A stretch of 64,000 nt of DNA. Origin: Rhodamnia argentea. Lineage: Eukaryota > Streptophyta > Magnoliopsida > Myrtales > Myrtaceae. The DNA is taken from assembly GCF_020921035.1 (NCBI RefSeq), contig NC_063151.1, forward strand, positions 7,316,001-7,380,000, written 5' to 3'. The position numbers and the translations under genes were made by a program. Within the stretch, counting starts at the first letter, position 1. The number at the start of each line of letters is the position of its first letter. This document shows positions 9,853 through 20,503 of the stretch, one piece after another. The notes beneath the pieces were generated by a model. It saw only the letters and a program-made list of their open reading frames with translations. It did not search any database and was not told where the DNA came from.

Positions 9853-11937
9853 TTAGTTTGTGAAGTTTTTCTTGTTTGGCTCGAATACATACTTGATGAG
9901 CGACTCCTTAATTGATAGCAAGTCAGGGAACTCGTTCTTCAATTTGGTCGCATCCATCTCGTTGTTGCTCCGCGGGGCGACGATCACCTGAGCTTGCTCT
10001 TCCAAAGTAAAATTAGCCCACTGGAATTTGGGGTCAATGTAGCTCTTGTACATCTCCAGGATCTCATTGTGGCTCACGACTCCGGGGTTTGTGAAGTTCC
10101 ATATGCCCCTCAGGTTCCGCTTCACCATTTCTATGGAGATTGGCAACAGTTCGTCCAAGATGGTCATGCTGTTTGGAATGTTAACCACCTTGTTATAACG
10201 AGATATTTTGGTGATGAAATTGCGCGGGTTGTCTAGGTCCGACGAGATAGGCATACGAACTCTCAGAGTACAAACATTGTCATACTCCTTCAAAAGCTCT
10301 TCGACCTGATAGAAGGAAAAGGCGAAGTAAATTATAAGCTTCCAATAAGCATTTTCCAAATTTGAAAATTGATATTGAATCTGACTTACCATGGCCTTGG
10401 TCTTGGAGTAAAACGAACCAATGAAATTTGGCTTGTCCTCTTCCTTAAAGCCAATGCCAGAGCCCTCCGGATGGGAGTCATTGTACTCAAAGATACAGCC
10501 CGTGGCGAAGTTCATCATTAGGAGTCCATGTTCCCGGCAGACATCGGCTAATGTTAGCATTCCGGCAACGTTTGTGCGGATTGTTTCTGTCTTGTGGGAT
10601 TCACACCAATCAACATTGGGTCTACCAGTCACGCCAGCAGCGTTAAAAACATGTGTCGGTTTAACATTTGCAATGTCGGCCAAGAGCTGTGACCGGTCCT
10701 GGAGACGCCCTCTTCCATACTCAAATGGAATCCCTCTCATCTCGCAGAGCTTTCCGAGCAAGCCCCCAATCCATCCAGTTCTACCATATATCAGGAACTT
10801 GAAGGGTGATTTCTCGCCTGAAGCTGCCATGTTGGTCTGATCAGAATTAGATGGAAGTGGTGATGCTTTGCCTTCTTCAAGCCCATCCTGATGCCTCTCA
10901 GCCCCACCAGCCATCATCAACATTCTTGGATGGGGAAGCAGAGCGCCGGAGACATCTCCCCACCAGTCAGGATTCTTGACGTACCATTCCATTGTCCTCT
11001 TCAGCCCTTCTTCCCAACTAGTCCGTTCGGACCAACCCAAATTCTTGAGCTTCTGATCATCCAAGAAGTACCTCTGATCATTGAATGGTCTATTTTCCAC
11101 AAACTGGATGCTTGCCTCTGGGTCCATGGAGAAAAGCTTGCAAATGTCTTTCGCCACGTCAATCACCCTCCTCTCCTTCTTTGTCCCAATGTTGTAAACA
11201 TGACCCACCTCGCCTTTGTGTAGGATTACCTCGAAAGCCTCGGCAACATCTTCGCAGTAGAGGTAACTCCTGACATTACAACCATCTCCATGAATTGGAA
11301 GAGGCTTTCCTCTCATTGCCAAAAGGATGAACTTCGGGATTAACTTTTCAGGAAACTGATTGGGACCGTAGACATTGTTCCCTCGGGTTGTTATCACCGG
11401 TAGCCCATACGACCTGCCATATGCCATGACAAGCATTTCTGCCCCGGCTTTTGTAGCTGAGTAGGGGTTCGTAGGGAGAAGTTGAGAGGCCTCATGGTTT
11501 CCGACGACAGCATCCTCATCTGTCTCTCCATAAACTTCGTCGGTGCTCACGTGGATGAACCTCCTAATCTGGCCAGTGACCTTACATGCTTCTAGAAGGA
11601 CATGAGTGCCATAAATGTTGTTCTTTGTAAACTCAAAGCTGTTACCGAAAGAATTGTCGACATGGGTCTGGGCGGCAAAGTGCATTATCGTATCAATGGA
11701 TTCTGTTATGAGAAGATGATTGACAAGGTCCGCGCTGGCAATGTCTCCCTTCACAAACTTGAAATTGGCACAGGATTCAGATGGGAGGAGGTTTTTCAGG
11801 TTCGAGCAGTAATCGAGCTTGTCGAGCACGACAATCTTGTACTCTGTAAAGTTGCGAGTGAGACGGTTGGCGACATGGCACGCTATGAAACCAGCAGCCC
11901 CAGTAATGAGAATGTTTTTAGGCGTGTAACTCGTCAT
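9853..11937 (-). CDS. RHM1: Trifunctional UDP-L-rhamnose synthase (RHM)
   Basis: Converts UDP-glucose to UDP-L-rhamnose, the donor for pectin (RG-I) and flavonoid glycosides; cytosolic. The N-terminal 4,6-dehydratase domain has GAAGFIACHV (dinucleotide fold; families usually have S for C), HVSTDEVYGE and the catalytic YSATK. The C-terminal 3,5-epimerase/4-reductase domain starts at about residue 385 with GRTGWIGGLLG and carries its own YSKTK. One 84-bp intron (10389-10306, GTAAGT...TATCAG) follows YSKTKAM and rejoins VEELLKEY. It is a multiple of three without a stop, so the open frame reads through as 694 residues; the spliced product is 666 aa, close to the family norm of about 670. A 5' UTR intron probably ends at CCCCTGCAG just upstream of the ATG. 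I cannot separate RHM1 from RHM2/3 with certainty. Confidence 0.95.
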   Translation of the reverse strand: MTSYTPKNILITGAAGFIACHVANRLTRNFTEYKIVVLDKLDYCSNLKNLLPSESCANFKFVKGDIASADLVNHLLITESIDTIMHFAAQTHVDNSFGNSFEFTKNNIYGTHVLLEACKVTGQIRRFIHVSTDEVYGETDEDAVVGNHEASQLLPTNPYSATKAGAEMLVMAYGRSYGLPVITTRGNNVYGPNQFPEKLIPKFILLAMRGKPLPIHGDGCNVRSYLYCEDVAEAFEVILHKGEVGHVYNIGTKKERRVIDVAKDICKLFSMDPEASIQFVENRPFNDQRYFLDDQKLKNLGWSERTSWEEGLKRTMEWYVKNPDWWGDVSGALLPHPRMLMMAGGAERHQDGLEEGKASPLPSNSDQTNMAASGEKSPFKFLIYGRTGWIGGLLGKLCEMRGIPFEYGRGRLQDRSQLLADIANVKPTHVFNAAGVTGRPNVDWCESHKTETIRTNVAGMLTLADVCREHGLLMMNFATGCIFEYNDSHPEGSGIGFKEEDKPNFIGSFYSKTKAMVSQIQYQFSNLENAYWKLIIYFAFSFYQVEELLKEYDNVCTLRVRMPISSDLDNPRNFITKISRYNKVVNIPNSMTILDELLPISIEMVKRNLRGIWNFTNPGVVSHNEILEMYKSYIDPKFQWANFTLEEQAQVIVAPRSNNEMDATKLKNEFPDLLSIKESLIKYVFEPNKKNFTN

Positions 11938-12720
11938 CTCGATGCAGAATCTGCAGGGGAGGGAAAAAAGAAATACAGAACCGGAAGTCCGATCAACAAC
12001 ATAAACAACAACAACAACAACAAAAATGAATCTTTATCTAACTACATTATTCCGCGCCGGGTGCCGGCTGGTAGATTTTTCCAGTTTAACAAGCTATCAG
12101 ACATGCCAAAAGTAGGAACCCAGTACATCATTAACAATTTGCGAAGATCAATACTTCGAGACAAACATATCATGAGTAACACAAGAGAATTTGCAACAGT
12201 TACTGGCCTTCAAGAACAGATATGCCTCAACCAATCTATTACGAACTTAGAAAATTCGAGAGAAAACCGGGAGACGAATGCCAGTATCGAGCGCGTCCTC
12301 TGTCTGAGCAATGTCTGGTGCGCACATTGCAACAGATCCAGGCAAAACAACGAGCGACCATTCCCAGAAACTCAAAAACAAGCAACGGAGCGGCACAGCA
12401 CCAGAAATCTCCACAGATCAAACAAACTACGACGAACCCGCCATTTTTTCTGATCAAACCAAACGAGAAAAGAAGCTCCTTCGATGCATCGGAAACAAAA
12501 AATTAAAACCACAAACAACGTCTGCACGAACCGGGTAAGCAGCAAAGCAGCTTCGTGATTGACTTGCGGAAATCGGGTCTCTGACCGAAAAAGGGTCGAT
12601 GCCTGATCAGGCGCTCAATGCAGAATCGTGGACGACCGCGAGGACTCAGAGTTTCGAAAACGAGGTGAGAATCGTTGAATTCATTCGGAGAGGGAAAATA
12701 GGCGGACTCGGTCTGCGGTA

Positions 12721-12728
12721 TTTATATA
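12721..12728 (-). promoter_or_regulatory. TATA box of the RHM gene
   Basis: On the minus strand the sequence reads CGTATATAAATACC, a strong TATA box. It lies about 790 bp upstream of the RHM ATG, which fits a leader containing a 5' UTR intron. The tandem array starts only about 60 bp further upstream. Confidence 0.6.
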
Positions 12729-13602
12729 CGTCCCCGTTTGGGGCCGTGGCACGAGACATTTACGGGAAGCCGTCGGACGTGAGGAAATGACGGTATTGCC
12801 CTTCAGATTGTCGGGGCAAGCTGGTGTGCGGTAAAAAATCTCGTAGAGAATCGCAGCCAGCAATCTCGAACCGAAAATGTTCGGATCGGAAAAAAATTAT
12901 TGCGGGTCCGCGAACTTCATCGCCACCCTTCACAAGAATCGTCGAATCGGATCCGACCCAACATGACTTAATGGCTCGTGTAAAGTGGACCGACGACTGG
13001 GCCTAATAAAAAAAAGTAAAAGACGGTATTGCCCTTCGGATTGTCGAGCGAGCTGGTGTGCAGTGAAAAATCTTGTAGAGAACGGCGACCAGCAATCTCG
13101 AACTGAAAATGTTCGAGCGGGAAAAAAATTAATTGGGTGTCCACGGACTTCATCATCACCCTTCACATAAATCGTCGAATCGGATCCGACCTAACATGAC
13201 TTAATGGCTCGTGTAAAGTGGACCGACGATTGGGCCTAATAAAAAAAAAAGTAAAAGACGGTATTGCCCTTCGGATTATTGGGCGAGCTGGTGTGCGGTG
13301 AAAAATCTCATAGAGAATTGCGGCCAGCAATCTCGAACTGAAAATGTTCGGGCGGGAAAAAAATTATTGGGTATCCGCGGACTTCATCGTCACCCTTCAC
13401 ATGAATCGTCTAATCGGATCCGACTCAACATGACTTAATGGCTCGTGTAAAGTGGACCGATGAGTGGGCCTAATCAAAAAAGGATAAAGACGGTATTGCC
13501 CATCGGATTATTGGGCGAGCTGGTGTGTAGTGGAAAATCTCGTAGAGAATCGTAGCCAACAATCTCGAATCGAAAATGTTTGATGGGAAAAAAATTAATT
13601 AA

Positions 13603-15001
13603 GGGTCTGTTTGGCGGTGATTCCGTTCCCAAAAAATGATTCTGATCAAAATCACTTTTTTTTGATTTTTTTTCCTGGATGATTTTTTGAGAATCAAAAC
13701 GCGTTTGTAATCTTGTTTAAAATTTTTGTTCCTGGAACAGAAACGTGTTTGGTAGTTGCACAAAATTTCCGTTCCCAATTTTTCATTTAAATCAAATAAT
13801 TATATAATCACATTTGATGGCAAAGAGGGAAAATAATCAAATAGTGATTATGGAGCAAAAAAAAAGTAACAAAATTTCCGTTCCCAATTCGTTTGTCGAT
13901 TTTTCATGAGTATGCGATCGTTTATATTGTTTGAAAAGTAATTCGTATTACATTTACGGAATTTGTCTAAATCATTTGTTTGTTATTATTTATCGTGACT
14001 TTTAGATTAATTACCCAAAAAAAATGAAAGAAAAGCTCCTCATTGTGCAACCGCCTATAATTTTGCACTCTTATAATTACACATCGTAAAAGCTTACAAG
14101 ACCCGCAACTCAACTACATTGATTTTTTCTTCACCCGACTCGACAAAATTTTTGTGCGGCTCGAAAAATGGAGAAAAAATGGAGATTTAGTTGACAACGC
14201 GAAGGGTTGGGTCCAATCTTTAATAAAAAAAAAGATAAAAGTTGAAAAAACATAATAGGAAATAAAAAATAAAACTTAATTAGAATAAAAAATAAAATAG
14301 CTAAAAATTTGAAAAAAATGCGTATTAGAGGTCCCTTAATATAAAAAATAAATTAGATTTAAAATTTTTCTAAAAACTAATTTTTTAAATATAAATATAA
14401 ATTTAAATTGAATTTTAAAATAGGCTTAAAATTTTACAAAAAAAACTAATTTTTTTAAAAAAAAAAAGAGGGGGAGGGAGAGGGGAAGATTCGATGACGA
14501 GAATTTTTTTTCAAAATTTTAGCTATTTTCAATCTAAATTTTTTTAATTATTTTTAAATTATTAAATTAAAAATCTAAATATTTTTTATTTCCCCCATTT
14601 CTTAAATTTTTAAATTTTTTTATTAAATTTTCCTTAAATAAAATTTTTAATTTAAGAAAATTAGTTTTTAGCAATTTTTAAAATTGAATTTTAATTTATT
14701 TTAATTTATGTAAAGTTGAAAATCCACGTGGACTTTTTTTTTTTAAAAATAATACCATTTTATATTAAAATTTTAATTATAAGTATGAGGGATAAGTCAT
14801 AAGTATATTGTGTAAAAAAGTAATCCTCAAAAGTGTTCCAAAACACCAGAATCGTCTTTTTTTTGCTTCTGAAAAGTGGTCCAAAAGTGTTCCCGGGACC
14901 GGAATCAAAATCATTTTTTTTTCCATTACCAAACATGTTTCTGATCCTTTTTTGTTTCTGGGAACAGAAATAGAGAATCGGAATCATTGCCAAACAGACC
15001 C
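13603..15001. mobile_element. Tourist/PIF-Harbinger-like non-autonomous TIR element
   Basis: Starts GGGTCTGTTTGGCGGTGATT and ends with the imperfect inverse (AATCATTGCCAAACAGACCC). It is flanked by TAA on both sides (13600-13602 and 15002-15004), the 3-bp target duplication typical of PIF/Harbinger. The neighbouring repeat units show the uninterrupted target. The interior is AT-rich with no transposase. A relative lies at 49359-49960. Confidence 0.8.
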
Positions 15002-15361
15002 TAAGTGTCCGCGGACTTCATCATCACCCTTCACATGAATCGTCGAATTGGATCCGACCTAATATGACTTAATGGCTCGTGTAAAGTGGACCGACGACTG
15101 AGCCTAATAAAAAAAAAAGTAAAAGACGGTATTGCCCTTTGGATTATTGGGCGAGCTGGTGTGCGGTGAAAAATCTCGTAGAGAATCGTGGCCAGCAATC
15201 TCGAATCGAAAATGTTCGGGCGGAAAAAAATTATTGAGTATCGACAAACTTCATCATCACCCTTCACATGAATCATCGAATCAGATCCGACCCAACATGA
15301 CTTAATGGCTCGTGTAAAGTGGACCGATGACCGGGCCTAATCAAAAAAAGGAAATAACGGT

Positions 15362-16268
15362 CTATATAGCACCGATACGTGGGAGGAGTTGCCGCGTCGG
15401 TGTCGGATACGTGTCGGACACGGACACGCTCCGACACGCGGTCAACGCGTGTCGGAGGTCCGACACTTGGTCAACGAGAGCGATACGCCGGGGACACTCG
15501 TGTTGGTGAGGAAGGAGGGGATGGATGGCATAGATTAGGGGGTAGAGATGCGGGGGGAGAAGGGGAGGACGGAGGACTTGTCTGCCTCTTAGGCTACGAG
15601 AGAGACGAGGGAGAGAGCCGGCAATCCGTAGAGAGCGCCCGAGCAGAGAGCGAAGAGTGCCGGAGGACACCACGGGAGAGCGCTGGAGAAGAGACGAGGC
15701 AGCCAAACCAGGGCAGTCGTCGTTCCCTTCGCGAGACCGAGAGGAGAGAGGAAGAGGTGAGCTCGTCGTTTCCTTCGCGAGATAAAAGAAGAGAGAGAGA
15801 GAGAGAGAGACGAGGCAGAGATTTTTTAAAAAAGTAAAGAGAGAAATGGGGTGGATAAGACATAAGATAAGAGAGGGTTCTGACTTGTGTCTAATTTACT
15901 GTGTAGTGTACACAGCTAGCTAGTGCAAAGCTCAAATTTTTTTCATTTAATAGGAAAGAGAAGAAGGCAGATTTTCGGGCTCATTCAACTAAGCGTGAGA
16001 AATTTTTTCAAAAAAAGTAAAAGAAGAGGGGGGAGCGTGCTTTGTGGGATCCGTCAATTGTTTAGACTTTTTGACCAAAAAGCAAATTGTCTAGGTATTA
16101 TCCATGTTGGAAAATTTATTCTCAATTTTTTTAAAAAATTATAAAAATAATAATTATATATTTAATATATAACGTGTCATCAACGTATCGAAAATTTCTA
16201 TTTTTCAAAAATGACGTGTCGACGTATTGTGTCGTGTCGTGTCGCGTATCGTTGTCGGTGCTACTTAG
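15362..16268. mobile_element. hAT-type non-autonomous TIR element
   Basis: Ends CTATATAGCACCGA and, inverted, CTAAGTAGCACCGA. It is flanked by an exact 8-bp duplication ATAACGGT (15354-15361 and 16269-16276), and the tandem repeat resumes in register after it. The interior has a GC-rich stretch with many CGACACG/GTGTCGG words and a GA microsatellite. Open frames inside have no recognisable domain. Confidence 0.85.
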
Positions 16269-16480
16269 ATAACGGTATTGCCCATCGGATTGTTGGGCGA
16301 GCTGGTGTGCGGTGAAAAATCTCGAAGAGAATCGTAGCCAACAACGGGAAAAAAATTAATTAGGTGTCTGTGGACTTCATCGTCACCCTTCACATGAATC
16401 GTCGAATCTGATCTAACCCAACATGACTTAATGGCTCGTGTAAAGTGGACCGTTCATTGGGCCTAATAAAAAAATATTAT

Positions 16481-16860
16481 TTTTTTTCCTTTTATATTAT
16501 GATAACGTCAAAATGTCCCACCCAACAGACTTTTATCCTCCGTCGATAAAATGAAAAATTGATTTGACGGTTGCATGTCAAGGATCAATTCCGATGCGAA
16601 TGAAATATGGGAACGAAAATCAATCGTTGCATTCTAATTTTGCTCGGGGAAGCAATCCTTTTACCCAATTTGAGTTGCTGAGAAGAATTCCTATTTTAAT
16701 TTGGGTACCTATTGCCTGTGAATGTAAACTTTAAATTAGGTTTTGATATTTATCTGTGATTTTGGTGGTTGTGAATAACACAAAATTCTGTGTTGAAGAT
16801 ATTTTTTTTTTTCAAGTTACTTTATTTTTGTTTCATTGTCTTTAATGAAGAGACAAATGT
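16481..16860. other. Intergenic DNA left of duplication block 2
   Basis: AT-rich sequence between the tandem array and the point where homology with copy B resumes (16861). Nothing recognisable. Confidence 0.5.
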
Positions 16861-18540
16861 TGCATAACCATAATTATACATTTTCAAGGATTGTTTGGTG
16901 ATTAATGTTACCAAAGTTAGAACTAAGTTTATGCTTTTTATTTAAGACCTACTCTCCGAGTCGAATCTCTCTATATAATAAAGTAAACCCAAAAGAAAAT
17001 TGTAATCTCGGATTTTTCCAATAACTTTCGTGTTGAACCAATGAGAAATTACATTGGTACTATATACCGTAGGAGGAAAACAATTGTAATTCAAAACTAA
17101 ATGGAATCTCCCAACATTTCAAATGAGGCGAGCCTAAGTGAGCCATTAAACTACTTCGTCTGAGACCTCGTTCGGATCCCTCAAAGAGGGTATTCTCCGT
17201 CATCAAAGAAGAAAAAAGATATGATTGGCAATTATGGGTGATTTCGTAAATCTCTATTTTTTTTTCCAAAATCAATTTAAGACTACATTATATTTAGTAA
17301 GTAACTTTCTAATTTTCATAAACATCTGAATTTTTCTCCGCCCATAAAGAAAACAAACCTTTAAAAAAAACTTATTTTTTTTGTCTAATATGCTTTTTAG
17401 TTTATTTTTGTCACATAAAGCTCGTGCTCCGTCTTTATTGCAGGCAGTAATTGAATAAAAAATGGCAGGAGCCACGAGTGTCCCATCCGCAAAACAATGC
17501 CTGACGTCACCCACTAGAACTAGATCCATCACTTTTTGTTCTTGTTTGATCATGATTTCCTCATAAATATCGTTGTTTTAGGTAAGCAACTCTAAACGAG
17601 AACGGCCAACTCCTTCCAAGTTTGACTTTTTTCTAATTTAAGTTTGTATGAACTTAAAGGTCAGTTTTTTTTTTTTTCTTTCTTTCTTTTGAACATCAAC
17701 TGATGGCTAGCTTGTTTTGAACTTCTTACTTTATGTAATTCGCGCAATTCGGGGAGTAAAATCTCCAATGCATTAGATCAATTTTGGGAAAATTGCTGGG
17801 AGATATGGATTAGTTGAGTATGCGTAAAAATCGGCTCGGACACTACGTGACCGGTATAACGCCGTTAAAAGTAAATATTGTTGCAAACAATCAAGTAACA
17901 GCCCAAAACAGTATAAAACTTGTTTCGAGTACATAAATGCAGTTGAATAGCATCAGGTAATATTTTTTTTTGGGGTCTTAGTTAATTAGTAATTGAGTCT
18001 TTTCTTACTTTTTTTTGTTCTGTTTAATGATCTTGTTTTTAGGTTGACTATTAGCAAAAGGAAAAATTATAAGAAGAACAGATTCAACTGAAGCACAGAA
18101 ATTGCAAAGCATGATCACTCAGCTACTAGGAAACCGCATGAACCATTTGAAGAAGCCCATGTGCCTTTTAATCTGTTGAAGTAGACATCGTTGTCTTCTG
18201 CTTCTTGCCCTGTCTACTGTGGAAGGACCATTCATGGTGGAGTAAACTGTTGGTGTAGGGTCATTCGACTTGGGAAGAAGAAAAAATCTTAGTATTGATT
18301 ATTGGATTAGATAGTCCGAACAGGGGGTCGCAGGCTTCTTTCTTCGCGAAAAGGACAAGACCATCATCATTTGATGTAACGTTGGAGATGTGAAAACGCC
18401 TCTATTTTTGCTTCCGCCAGTGAACCCACCAAGGCATATTCTTCTGCACAAACAGGCTCTTCACTTTCTTGCAGAAAGGCGCAGACTTGAATGACCCAGA
18501 CCCAGAAAGCTTTGCGCGGTTCGTGGGCGTTGAAGGAGCC

Positions 18541-20503
18541 ATGACTCCCGGGCATTTGTATTTGATCTCCAGAGTTTGCAAAGATGCAGCTGGGGCAGCT
18601 GGTACTTTTCCTTCTCTCTCTCTCTCTCTGTGTCAAATTCCTGAAAATTTCAAGTGTTGTGGTTGATTTCTCTGGGTTCCTTTTCTATTGTCTTTCTTTC
18701 TTTCTTTGAAAAGGTTATCAGTTCTAGATTTTGCAAAAATCTATACGCATATGTAGTTGAACTCGAAACTTGGAAGCTGAATAGAATGCCCTTTTGGCGA
18801 TCTTGGGACTAGGTGATTCCATGAGCTTATTCGTCATCTGAAATCACAGCAGCTTTAAAAAGCTGGTCGTGTACCCAGCACCCAAATAGAAGAAGAACAA
18901 GAAGATGGGTTGGTTAAAGGGGAAAATTGTATATTTGGATTTGAGAAAACGGGGTGGTACTTACGAAGAATGCCAATTGGGACTTTTTGCTCTCACGCGG
19001 AATTGTTTCTTTTAGCGTTGATGCGAGAGTGGAAAACTCAAGACCTTGATTTTAGCCAAAAGCTTGTCTCTGCATGGACTTTCAAAGGCCTGCAACAGAG
19101 AGAGAACTCTTGAGATAGTGTGTTCGTCATCTTTGTGCTGTGAGATCATTAAGAAATGCATGAGGATTTGAAATTTGACTAACAAAGGATTCGCAGTACT
19201 TTCCATTTGTTGAAGTAACTGTCGGCCGATATAGGAATCCAGCAACACCATAAGAGATTGGCATGCAACCCAAGTAAAATCAAGGAGAGATTTCCACCAA
19301 TCTACAAAATTATACACATATATACTTGTCTTCACATTTTACGTGGCAAGGGTTTGATTGACATTTGGTTTCAACAATATGTTACGGTAGAGCCTGACCA
19401 ATGCATTGTTGCAGGAAATATCTTTGCTATTGGCCTGTTCGTGTCACCAATGTAAGATGCAAGATCAAGTACTTCCATTTCACTTATAAGTCACAAGCTT
19501 CTCTATTGAACATGTTCTTTGAATTTCCTAATTTGCAGATCGACTTTCAGAAGAATTGTCAGAAACAAATCAACAGAACATTTCTCTGGCTTGCCATACA
19601 TGTATGCCCTCCTAAATTGCTTGATTTGCATGTGGTATGGGTCGCCCCTTATATCACGTGACAATCTCCTGGTTCTGACGGTCAATTCAGCGGGTGCGGT
19701 GTTTCAGTTTGTATACATAGTACTCTTCATAACATATGCTGACAAAGCAGGCAAGGTTAGCTCATGTTTTTCTAATTCAAAGGCACGTCTTCCTTTCTGC
19801 GCGCACCCGTACTTTTTAGATTTATTGATAGCTCTTGTTGAAAAATCCTTGATATTGTTGTCAGGTGAGGATGACAGGATTTCTCCTGGCAATTATTGGC
19901 GCTTTTGCAGTCGTAGTTGCTGGAAGTTTGCAAATACCTGAACTCGCCCTGCGAAGGATGACTGTGGGGTTATTGAGTGGTGCTTCTCTCATATCAATGT
20001 TTGCTTCTCCGCTCTTTATAATTGTAAGTTCATTTAGTGACTGCTTGTATTTTATTTATTCATCAAAGTGGCACTTTATTTTATCTAATCTGCTATCGAG
20101 GACCTTAAACAATCGGACCTCTATTCCAGAATTTGGTGATCCGGACTAAAAGTGTCGAATTCATGCCATTCTATCTCTCTCTTTCCACATTCCTGATGAG
20201 CACGTCTTTCCTTCTCTATGGATTGTTTAATGATGATATCTTCATTTATGTAAGCTTCTTAAACTCGTTGAACTATTCTTATAGTTATCTGTAATGCTAA
20301 TTTCAATTCACAGTTTCCCTTGTACCATTTACTTTGAAACTGACACTCATTAACCACAAGTGGTCTCACCCTTTTACCCTGCATATTAGGTTCCAAATGG
20401 GATTGGAACTATCTTGGGTATCATACAATTGGTATTGTACTTCTACTTTAAGCGTAGACCTGAAGATAAGTTGAAGGAACCTTTGGTGGCACCAAATGCA
20501 TGA
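18541..20503 (+). CDS. SWEET2: SWEET2-type bidirectional sugar transporter, copy A
   Basis: Six exons: 18541-18601, 19415-19451, 19539-19755, 19865-20023, 20130-20249 and 20390-20503, all with GT/AG borders and matching phases, giving 235 residues. The protein has the two MtN3/saliva triple-helix bundles: VCKDAAGAAGNIFAIGLFVSP, then TFRRIVRNKSTEHFSGLPY and LNCLICMWYG in the first; VRMTGFLLAIIGAF, SLISMFASPL and EFMPFYLSLSTFLMSTSFL in the second. Clade I SWEET2 proteins sit in the tonoplast and move glucose, limiting sugar loss from roots. The start at 18541 is chosen because it gives the usual short N-terminus before CKDAAG. A longer in-frame start at 18469 exists but is not expected. Confidence 0.93.

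Larger units (their letters stand above)
12790..16480. repeat. Six-copy ~233-bp tandem repeat interrupted by two insertions
   Basis: Units begin at ACGGTATTGCCC: 12790, 13023, 13258, 13490, 15126 and 16272, with periods of 232-235 bp where uninterrupted. Each unit contains AGCTGGTGTGCGGTGAAAAA, a GGCGGGAAAAAAATTA tract, CTTCATCATCACCCTTCAC and TGGCTCGTGTAAAGTGGACC. Unit 4 is split by 13603-15001, and the boundary of units 5 and 6 by 15362-16268. It lies immediately upstream of the RHM promoter. Confidence 0.92.

Noticed and set aside
10000-11273. Plus-strand open frames within RHM
   Set aside because: Antisense shadows of the RHM coding sequence.
12222-12538. Plus-strand frames opposite the RHM leader
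   Set aside because: They overlap the RHM 5' UTR and its probable intron; low-complexity charged sequence.
15379-15863. Open frames of 89-152 codons on both strands
   Set aside because: Inside the hAT-type MITE with exact 8-bp duplication; arginine-rich composition reflects GA/CG-rich repeats.
17272-17553. Minus-strand frame conserved at 58487-58723
   Set aside because: Conservation is explained by the recent duplication; the copies diverge in frame at the C-terminal end and no domain is recognised. Possibly a transposon scrap.
17909-17917. TATAAAAC near the SWEET2-A promoter, altered in copy B (GTATAACGC)
   Set aside because: It lies over 600 bp from the ATG with no other support as a core promoter; noted only as a candidate difference.
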